DNA of 49,996 bases from Mnemiopsis leidyi (taxonomy: Eukaryota; Ctenophora; Tentaculata; Lobata; Bolinopsidae): contig JH153354.1 in NCBI GenBank assembly GCA_000226015.1, positions 551,891 to 601,886 of the forward strand. The letters run 5' to 3'. The notes beneath the pieces were generated by a model, which saw only the letters and a list, made by a program, of their open reading frames with translations, did no database searches and was not told the origin of the DNA. This document shows, piece after piece, positions 24,149 to 31,638 of this stretch (the stretch's first letter is position 1; each line of letters starts with the position of its first letter). A program made the position numbers and the translations under genes.

Positions 24149-24959
24149 GCCCTTATTAAGAGCCAACTTTTGCTTAAATAGATCTGTTTTGCTACTTGAA
24201 AGATTAGAAATCTCAGTTAGTAGAGCCGGTCGCAGGTTCCTGCACGTCATGATGAAGCGATAAAGTTAGAGACAACATATGGTCAAGTGTGTAAACGCTG
24301 ATTCTGAACTCAGGCTTTGCCTAAACGAGCTTAAATACTGATTATAGTAAGAAATTTAATCAAGCACGATAGTACGATATTTTTGCCTGATTTTTGGATT
24401 GCATCTAACAGGGTAAAATAGTATCGTGCAAACACTGATCAATATGTGTGAGAGTTTATAATTATGCAGTTGCTGGATTGATTAAATTGAATTTAAATTT
24501 ATATATTTACGGAGATCTACTTTGCTTTGTACTTTTACTCATAGCTTGAAAATCGGATATTAAGAATCAAGAAGTATTTTTCATCCTTCTGGATTTTTTG
24601 TATTATAATAGATACAGTCCCGTTTTCATTAATAAATCTTAAAGACTTAATACCAATAAGCTTTTATCAATAAATCTTTTTGAACAAAAAAGACATAAGA
24701 CCTAATTCAAATATACTTCAAATTTAATTGTGATCATGGATCACCAGTAGTTGAATAATTGGTCCATTATTTATTAGCCGCATGGTAACTGTTTAAATTT
24801 GAGCCGAGAAAAACTATTTAAATTTAAACGGCATGGATCACCACTATAATTATATATAAAACCTCAATTGGTAATGATTTGATGATTGAAAACCAAGATT
24901 AGTATAGTTCACAGTTGTCAATTATCGGCAAAATAAGTGATTGTGATTCGTTACAGCTA
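24149..24959 (+). repeat. Duplicated 3' flank of GPCR copy 1
   Basis: This is almost identical to 29212-30178 behind copy 3, starting AGAGCCAACTTTTGCTTAAA and ending at GTTACAGCTA, where the N run begins. Relative to the other copy it lacks about 190 bp near 24691. No gene lies in it. Confidence 0.9.
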
Positions 24960-24970
24960 NNNNNNNNNNN
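24960..24970. other. Assembly gap (11 N)
   Basis: A run of N exactly where the duplicated flank stops and a foreign Penelope-like fragment starts. The join across it is unproven, which bears on whether copy 1 is a true tandem paralogue or a misplaced haplotype. Confidence 0.99.
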
Positions 24971-25246
24971 AGGAGTTGTCCAAGCAGAAGGTGATGAGGG
25001 TGCCAAGGGTTGTCGAATTGAGGTTGGAGGGGAGGAGTCCAGGATTCTGCTCGAAGGAAGTGATGGCAGTTTGGTGGCAAGGCGCATGTCGCAAGAAGTG
25101 TAGAGGGCTTGGACATCAAGGGAGCAGTGGTAGGGGAAGGAGGGGTCGAGGGAAGATTCCAGTCGTTGCTTGAAGTCAGAGGAGTCTTTGAGGCGTAGAG
25201 GGTTCTGAGCCAGGGGTTTGAGGTAAGTGGCGAGGACCTGAAGTAC
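24971..25246 (-). mobile_element. Penelope-like element reverse-transcriptase fragment
   Basis: On the minus strand the reading is YLKPLAQNPLRLKDSSDF, then CSLDVQALYTS, then (after a one-base frame shift) STTLGTLITFCLDNS. This order and spacing match the start of Penelope-like reverse transcriptases: a LxPL...KDTxDF block, the DVxxLYT motif A carrying the first catalytic Asp, and the TLxxFCLxN block. The fragment is GC-rich compared with its surroundings. It stops at the N run on one side and at the receptor 5' flank on the other. No terminal repeats or endonuclease domain are visible. Confidence 0.75.
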
Positions 25247-25788
25247 CTCTGCCCCAACTATTGATGAATATCAATAAAGTGTCCATAAGGGTAAAGTTCC
25301 ATATGCAGATTTATACAATTTTTTGAAGTTTGAACAAGGCTCATACATGTTATTAGACAGCAGGCTTGCGCGCTCTTTCAGAGAAAATCTCAGACTATAT
25401 CTTCGACTGACTGCGAATGATTTTTTATAATACCAAGTAGCTTTAGGCAGCTGACCTGATTTGTGGGGTATTTGAGGTCAGTGCATGTCAGCATGATCCT
25501 AGAACGGATATTCCTGGAATACACGTTAAGCAGCTGCATCTATAATGATTGGTCGTTGGTTAAATTCATAGCGCAAATCTTTGAGATAAGGGGCAGATGT
25601 ATAAATTTTCTGGTACAAAATTAACAATTAACGAACATGATCTATGATTGTTTGTGGCTGGTGATTATTCATCATATCCCTAATTTACATCCCTAATCAC
25701 ATCCCTAATTTACAAATAGGAGAGAGGCTATGCATGCCTAGCCTCTCTCCTATTTGTGAGGAACCACAATAACTTTACGATCCCAGAC
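25247..25788 (+). promoter_or_regulatory. Duplicated 5' flank of GPCR copy 2
   Basis: This matches 22004-22518 until about 25690, then carries extra CATCCCTAAT repeats and a perfect inverted repeat (25713-25756). The block AACTTTACGATCCCAGAC just before the ATG is shared with copy 1 and encodes NFT if read in frame. No in-frame ATG lies upstream of 25789 before a stop. Confidence 0.5.
25713..25756. repeat. Perfect inverted repeat, 18-bp arms
   Basis: CAAATAGGAGAGAGGCTA, an 8-bp TGCATGCC loop, and the exact reverse complement TAGCCTCTCTCCTATTTG. The right arm is the conserved leader block found before all three receptor genes. The left arm is an inverted extra copy unique to copy 2. It ends 32 bp upstream of the start codon and would form a stable hairpin in the 5' UTR. 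Confidence 0.9.
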
Positions 25789-26661
25789 ATGGAAATTGTT
25801 TCTCGAATTTTCAGAATTTGTTGGCAAATAATGATTGTACTTTTGTCGTTGTTCGGCAACACATTCGTACTTTTTGCTTCAAAACATGGAAAAGCTGTAA
25901 AACTGGACAGAGTATCGATAGTTCTTTTAGAAAATTTGGCTGTTGCCGACATCGGACACGCTCTAATTGGTATCATACCAGCTTCACTTTGGATTTTTAT
26001 ATTGAATCCAGGGTCAGATTATTCAGCTTACACAACCACATTCCTATTCAAAATAGTGTGGATTCCTTCGCTTATTTTCATGTCAGCAGGCATCTTGCTC
26101 GTCCCATTTCTGAACTGTTGTAAGTTGTGCAGCTTGTTGTTTCCGCTTAGAGCTAGAACATGGAGATACAGAGCCGGTTATAAAATTGCAGCAATAGTCT
26201 GGATTTCTGTGACTTTAGTAAGTTTTGGAAATGGAAGTTGGCTTTTTTATGGGGGTTCCATGCAAAACCATATATTTGTCAACTGTGGTAGCAGCAGCAC
26301 TTGTGTTATACTTGTGGTGGTACTGACATCTACATTCGGACTTCTACTTAAAGTTCATAAAACTCGGGGATTGAGAAAGCAAGGAGTTTTTTCTATCATT
26401 CTGGTTTCATCAGTGTTCTTCGTTTGCTACACTCCCTCAGTTATCTCAAATATTCTAGAAGCCATCAATGGGAGTATGGCTAACTACAAAGACAAGTCAA
26501 GAATGATCACCGCTCACATTTTCTACATCAGCTGCTTTTCAAATCCCCTGATATACTATCTAACACTTAACAGTTTCAAGAAATATGCCGATGATTTATG
26601 TCGAAAGTACTTGAAGTGTTTTGCATGCAATACGTCAATAGAACCAATTGATGGGAACTAG
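25789..26661 (+). CDS. Class A (rhodopsin-like) GPCR, copy 2
   Basis: Intronless, 290 residues, seven membrane helices. The first 139 residues differ from copy 1 at only three positions by eye. After that TM4-ECL2-TM5 (SVTLVSFGNGSWLFYG...), ECL3 (NGSMANYKDKSR) and the tail (NTSIEPIDGN) are clearly different. Those are the parts of class A receptors that usually face the ligand, so its ligand may differ from copies 1 and 3. It keeps LAVAD, CYTP and NPLIYY and has the same CKL in place of DRY. Potential glycosylation sites lie in ECL2/ECL3 (NGS). The start was chosen by alignment. A longer N-terminus would need a spliced upstream exon. Whether the CKL receptor couples to G proteins is unknown. 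Confidence 0.93.
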   Translation: MEIVSRIFRICWQIMIVLLSLFGNTFVLFASKHGKAVKLDRVSIVLLENLAVADIGHALIGIIPASLWIFILNPGSDYSAYTTTFLFKIVWIPSLIFMSAGILLVPFLNCCKLCSLLFPLRARTWRYRAGYKIAAIVWISVTLVSFGNGSWLFYGGSMQNHIFVNCGSSSTCVILVVVLTSTFGLLLKVHKTRGLRKQGVFSIILVSSVFFVCYTPSVISNILEAINGSMANYKDKSRMITAHIFYISCFSNPLIYYLTLNSFKKYADDLCRKYLKCFACNTSIEPIDGN

Positions 26662-27487
26662 CACACTTCTTAACCGCTAATCAATTTAAATTGTCAAAAT
26701 CCATTCTGACATAAAACATTTGACACAAACAATTGGACGTGTTGATGTATATTGTGGTACATAAAATGTCCACGAGGGTGAAAGGACAAAATTTGCTGAG
26801 ACAACACGCTTGCGAATGCGATTGTAATGTGAAAAATCACTGACTCAAAGGTGTTAATATTCTGTAAGATGCTATACTCCTATAGATAATTCATCAAGGC
26901 TCCTTCTCACTTTGCCGTCAATCACGTTACCCGATCATTCGACAGAAGAAGGTTGCATAGGCCAATGCCCATGGCGCACTTGTTTAGGATTGGCGGAATA
27001 AACTCCCTCACTTGAACTTCCTGAAAAGCAGAAAGAAGTTCGGGGTGGATGCCACGATAACACCTATCACCGTGCAATGATAAAAGAATGCATCTTACCC
27101 CTTCAGGACATCAATAATTGGAAAACTATAACAATGCATCATGTCAGTTAAATACGCACCGACTTTTTCGGACGGTTGACTAAGTAGCAATATCAAGTTT
27201 TTGGGACATTGGGGTCGGAATTAGATCGTGCTATGTATAGCAATATCAAGTCGTTGGGTCCAGAATAAGATCGTGCTTTCCTTAAACGAAATATCAGCCA
27301 CATTTCTGTTATTTCTTTTCTACTTTTTTTTCCTGAGAGACGAACAGCTTTGAATTATCTCTTCGCTAGATGTCCAATAAATATAAAGTACTTTCAGCTG
27401 CTGACCTGAGTGTCAGGTGTTGGAGCTGGGGCCTGGGCATGTGACAAAGATAACGGATGTTCCTGGAACTTCACGTAAAGCATCTGT
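26662..27487. other. Spacer between GPCR copies 2 and 3
   Basis: No gene is seen. The first 30 bases resemble the sequence behind the relic at 21931. A short direct repeat (TAGCAATATCAAG...TTGGG) occurs near 27186 and 27238. A stretch at 27395-27485 (GCTGACCTGA...GTGTTGGAGC) is a weak relative of the promoter-proximal sequence of copies 1 and 2. Confidence 0.4.
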
Positions 27488-27902
27488 ATTATTTACCGCG
27501 TGATGCTATTATACCGGTTGGGTAAAACGTGGTATTTGCACATTGTTGTCGTATTACATCACCCTTTTTCGTATTACATCACACTTATGGCCGTATTACA
27601 TCACCCTTTTTCGTATTACATCACCCTTTTTCGTATTACATCACCGTATTACATCACCCTTTTCGTATTACATCACCGCGTATTACCTCACACTTTCTGC
27701 AAATTAGTGACACGAGAGAACGTCCTTTTTTCTGTTATTACTAGCAACTACCCGCACTGCCTGCTAATTTTACTTCCTAGATAATATCGTTACATGACTC
27801 TGAGGCCTGCTCCAAATTAGTGATACGAGAGAACGTCCTTTTTTCTTGTTATCATTAGCAACTGCCCGCACTATCTGTAAATTTTACTTGGTAAATAATA
27901 TC
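27488..27902 (+). repeat. GPCR-block flanking repeat, copy 2, with 21-bp TTACATCA array
   Basis: Counterpart of 21286-21601. It starts TATTTACCGCGTGATGCT, has the array at about 27549-27690 and contains one additional internal duplication of the segment with GATACGAGAGAACGTCC. It lies about 640 bp before the start of GPCR copy 3. Confidence 0.9.
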
Positions 27903-28075
27903 GTTACATAACTCATAAGTGCAAAGTAACAACATGTTTTCAACTCGGGCTCCGCCCTCGTTAAAAACATATCATTATTCAACTCAGCCTTCGGCTTCGA
28001 TGAATAATGAGATTTACGCCACTCGCTACGCTCGAGGCGTAAATCATGTTACTTCACACTTAGTCGTTATGTAAC
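27903..28075. mobile_element. Hairpin-rich fold-back element, copy 2 (173 bp)
   Basis: It has the same boundaries (GTTACATAAC...GTTATGTAAC) and the same three hairpins as 21602-21776. The third stem is better preserved here (GATTTACGCC against GGCGTAAATC). It is non-coding. Its position before an intact receptor shows that the flank and element travelled together in duplication. Confidence 0.75.
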
Positions 28076-28343
28076 TTCATATTCTTTAATTGGCAAACAC
28101 GTGCAAAAATTTATAACGCGAATCCTGGGGATGATTGAGAGCTGTTTTAATTTTCTTGCTAGGAATTATTTATTCATCAAATCCCTAATTTACTTCTCTA
28201 GCCTCTCTCCTATTGGTAAGGAATTTTGCTTAATCTAAAAGTGCAACTCTGAATTATTTTCTAGTCCTTTCTCAAAACAATTGATCATAAAAAGAACCCC
28301 ATTTATCTAAAACAAGCGACGTAAAAAGCAGGCAATCGCCGTC

Positions 28344-29192
28344 ATGGCAGTTGTTTCTCGAATTATCCTGACTGGTTGGAAGATAATATCTGTACTTTTG
28401 TCGGTGCTCGGCAACACATTCGTGCTTTTTGCTTCAAAACATGGAAAAGCTATCAGGCTGGACAGAGTATCAATAGTTTTGTTAGAAAATTTGGCTGTTG
28501 CTGACATTGGAACCTCTCTATTTGGTATCTTACCAGCTTTACTTAAGATTTTTATATTGGACCCAGGGTCAGATTATTCAGCTTACACAAACTTATTGCT
28601 ATTTCAAATAATGTGGATTCCTTCGCTTATTTTCATGTCAGCAGGCATCTTGCTCGTCCCATTTCTGAACTGTTGTAAGTTGTTCAGCTTGCTGTTTCCG
28701 CTTAGAGCTAGAACATGGAGATACAGAGATGGTTATAAAATTGCAGCAATAGTCTGGATCTTTCTTACTTTTACAAATTGTGTAAGTTTGTTAGCTGTAA
28801 AGAGTTCCGATCATACCATATATCTGATAACAGCGGCAGCAGGAACCTCATTATTACTTTTGGTGGTACTAATATCTACATTCGGACTTCTACTGAAAGT
28901 TCATAAAGCTCGGGGATTGAAAAAGCAGGGAGTCTTTTCTATCAGTCTGGTTTCATCAGTGTTTTTTATCTGCTACACTCCCATGTTTATTTCTCATGTA
29001 CTACAAGCCATCAATAGGACAGGCATGGGGCATCTAGATATATCAAGAATCATCGTGTCTAACATATATTACATCAGCTGCTTTTCAAATCCACTGATAT
29101 ACTATCTAACACTTAACAGTTTCAAGAAATATGTCGATGATATATGTCGAAAGTACCTGACGTGTTTTGCATGCCATACGTCAGCAGAATAA
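28344..29192 (+). CDS. Class A (rhodopsin-like) GPCR, copy 3
   Basis: Intronless, 282 residues. It is the most diverged of the three in TM1-TM3 (start MAVVSRIILTGWKIISVLLS; TSLFGILPALLKIF in TM2) but nearly identical to copy 1 from TM4 to the tail (FLTFTNCVSL, NRTGMGHLDISR in ECL3, CHTSAE end). The family marks are GNTFVL, LAVAD, CKL in place of DRY, CYTP and NPLIYY. The ATG is the first in frame, and the 5' flank differs from copies 1 and 2 except for the TAGCCTCTCTCCTATT block at about 28199. It probably acts as a cell-surface receptor for an unknown ligand. The odd TM3 end leaves G-protein coupling open. Confidence 0.93.
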   Translation: MAVVSRIILTGWKIISVLLSVLGNTFVLFASKHGKAIRLDRVSIVLLENLAVADIGTSLFGILPALLKIFILDPGSDYSAYTNLLLFQIMWIPSLIFMSAGILLVPFLNCCKLFSLLFPLRARTWRYRDGYKIAAIVWIFLTFTNCVSLLAVKSSDHTIYLITAAAGTSLLLLVVLISTFGLLLKVHKARGLKKQGVFSISLVSSVFFICYTPMFISHVLQAINRTGMGHLDISRIIVSNIYYISCFSNPLIYYLTLNSFKKYVDDICRKYLTCFACHTSAE

Positions 29193-29211
29193 TGAGAACA
29201 AAAAATGAAAA

Positions 29212-30178
29212 AAGGGGCCCTCAAGAGCCAACTTTTGCTTAAATAGATCTGTTTTGCTACTTGAAAGGAAAGAAATCTCAGTTGGTAGGTTCCTGCACGT
29301 CATGATGAAGCGATAAAGTTAGAGACAACATATGGTCAAGCTTGTGTACTGTGTAAACGCTGATTCTGAACTCAGGCTTTGCCTACACGAGCTTAAATAC
29401 TGATTATAGTAAGAAATTTAATCAAGCACGATAGTAGGATACTTTTGCCTGATTTTTGCATTGCATCTAACAGGGTAAAATAGTATCGTGCAAACAGTGA
29501 TCAATATGTGTGAGAGTTTATAATTATGTAGTTGCTGAATTGATTAAATTGAATTTAAATTTAATTATTTACGGAGATCTACTTTGCTTTGTACTTTTAC
29601 TCATAGTTTGAAAAATCGGATATTAAGAATCAAGAAGTATTTTTCATCCTTCTGGATTTTTTGTATTATAATAGATATAGTCCCGTTTTCATTAATAAAT
29701 CTTAAAGACTTAATACCAATAAGCTTTTATCAATAAATCTTTTTGAATCAGTCTTCATCAATAAATAAGACTTAATCAATTAGTGTAATTATAAGCATTA
29801 TAAGCATAATTAGATAATTGTTAGCAATTTCTGTGTAATATTGTCTCATTTTGAGGAAGAGGACAAAGGAAGACATAAGAGCACACAGACTTTATAGGGA
29901 CGACTTGAGAGGGACGACTTAATTCAAATATACTTCAATTTAATTGTGATCATGGATCACCAGTAGTTGAATAATTGGTCCATTATTTATTAGCCGCATG
30001 GTAACTGTTTAAATTTGAGCCGAGAAGAACTATTTAAATTTAAACAGCATGGATCACCACTATAATTATATATAAAACCTCAATTGGTAATGATTTGATG
30101 ATTGAAAACCAAGATTATAGTATAGTTCACAGTTGTCAATTATCGGCAAAAATAAGTGATTGTGATTTGTTACAGCTA
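29212..30178 (+). repeat. Duplicated 3' flank of GPCR copy 3
   Basis: Counterpart of 24149-24959, with about 190 extra bases around 29755-29920. The identity ends just where the other copy meets the N run, so the duplication may extend further. Confidence 0.9.
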
Positions 30179-31490
30179 TTTTCCCTTAAATATTCATATA
30201 TGATTTTTAGATAGAGATAGATTATAATGAAAATTATTTGATTTAAATTCAAGTTATTTCATTTAATGTGATTTCTTCTAAAATAAAAAAGTACCTTACC
30301 AGACTTGAATTAAACGAAATGGTAATGTCATTCTAAAAATTAATCATTGATTTTAATTTCATTGAATAAATTTTATTTGACTGATGTACAAACTCCTAAA
30401 TCTGATCCTATAGATGGATTCTATTGATATTCGATTTTAGCAACTTTCTCTTATTGCAACACGTTCCATTCTCGGAGACGCTTCTCTTTCACGAATTTCA
30501 AAGTGTAAACACCTTAGAATATAAAATAAAAGATGTGCCTTAGGAATCTATGTTGGCACGTCTGGACATCATGAACGTATAAATTGACACGTTTACATAG
30601 AACTGTGAAGATTATTGATCAACTTGAATTACCATTATGGGGTCACATCACTTAAACGGCTACAAAAATAATAATCTTAGGAAATTTATCACACTAAGAT
30701 TAAGATATTCGTCAATTTAAACATCTAGGACAACGGAATAATTCCATTAGCATACAGCAGTTATAATCTTATAAGGCGTTATCGAAATTACAAATCGAAA
30801 TTACAAATACCTTAACATTATTATGAGATGCACAGAGGATGAAATAATTTTCCATACAATTACAAACTTTTTGAAAGAAATATTTCGTCGTAACAGCGAG
30901 GTTTTGGACTTGGAGGACAGGAACCGATTCATTTGATTTTTGGCTAAACTTGAAAAATCCCTTCACATGTGACTGGAACTGTCTGGAACGACATTCATCA
31001 AGTTACCAAATTTTACAGTTACATAACCGATTGAGATCGGGGAGCCTTTATAAAGTGTTATTTCAAAGAATGTTCTAGAGACAAAATTAGGCAGGCGGAA
31101 AATCCGGCCATTCAATCTGGTTTGAATGACCGATATGAATATGCTAAGTTTGTTAGTTTTGAAATTATGTTTTCTCAGCTTCTTTTTCAATCGAGTTTCT
31201 ACTAATGAAATGACTTAACTAACATAACAAATGTGTTCGTAATTGCTTAATCACAATTTTAAACTTAAATTGCCTAAAATTTTATTTCTAAAGGAAAAGG
31301 CAAGCTTGACGTCGCAATTCGCATGCTTTGTAGAAACTAGTAAACTAGTTTGTAGAAATGAGTTCACATATTTTCTGGTATTTCGGACAACGGGATTTGT
31401 CCGTTGTTTTATATTGATTTAGTAAGACTTCAAAGTAACCTAAAAGTGCAGTGCCTGTAACTTTTATCCTGCAAGATCCAAATAAATACA
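30179..31490. other. Intergenic, AT-rich
   Basis: No gene is recognised. Short minus-strand frames at 30769-31190 have no motif. A small palindrome AACTAGTAAACTAGTTT with flanking TTTGTAGAAA direct repeats sits at about 31328-31355. Confidence 0.4.
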
Positions 31491-31491
31491 T

Positions 31492-31638
31492 TATATAGCG
31501 CTCAGTGCACAGCACAGGACCGTTGTTTCGCTTTCCTAATTTGTATAATCTCGAATCGTTTGATTGTCATAAAGTGATATAAGCTCGACATATCACTGCA
31601 CAGAACAGCAGTATCTCGTGCAAGTTATACAACAAGAT
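31492..31638 (+). promoter_or_regulatory. Probable core promoter and 5' UTR of the SLC6 gene
   Basis: TATATAG at 31492-31498 lies about 140 bp before the first in-frame ATG of the proposed exon 1 (31639). Initiation some 30 bp downstream would give a leader of roughly 110 nt. The call rests on spacing only. Confidence 0.35.

Noticed and set aside
24056..24250. 64-codon minus-strand frame partly shared with the flank of copy 3
   Set aside because: The shared part diverges without preserving the frame to the stop. It straddles the boundary of the 770-bp extra segment and shows no domain.
25677..25710. Interstitial telomere-like CCCTAAT repeats
   Set aside because: Only three CCCTAAT units separated by other bases. 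They are duplicated fragments of the leader sequence, not a telomeric array.
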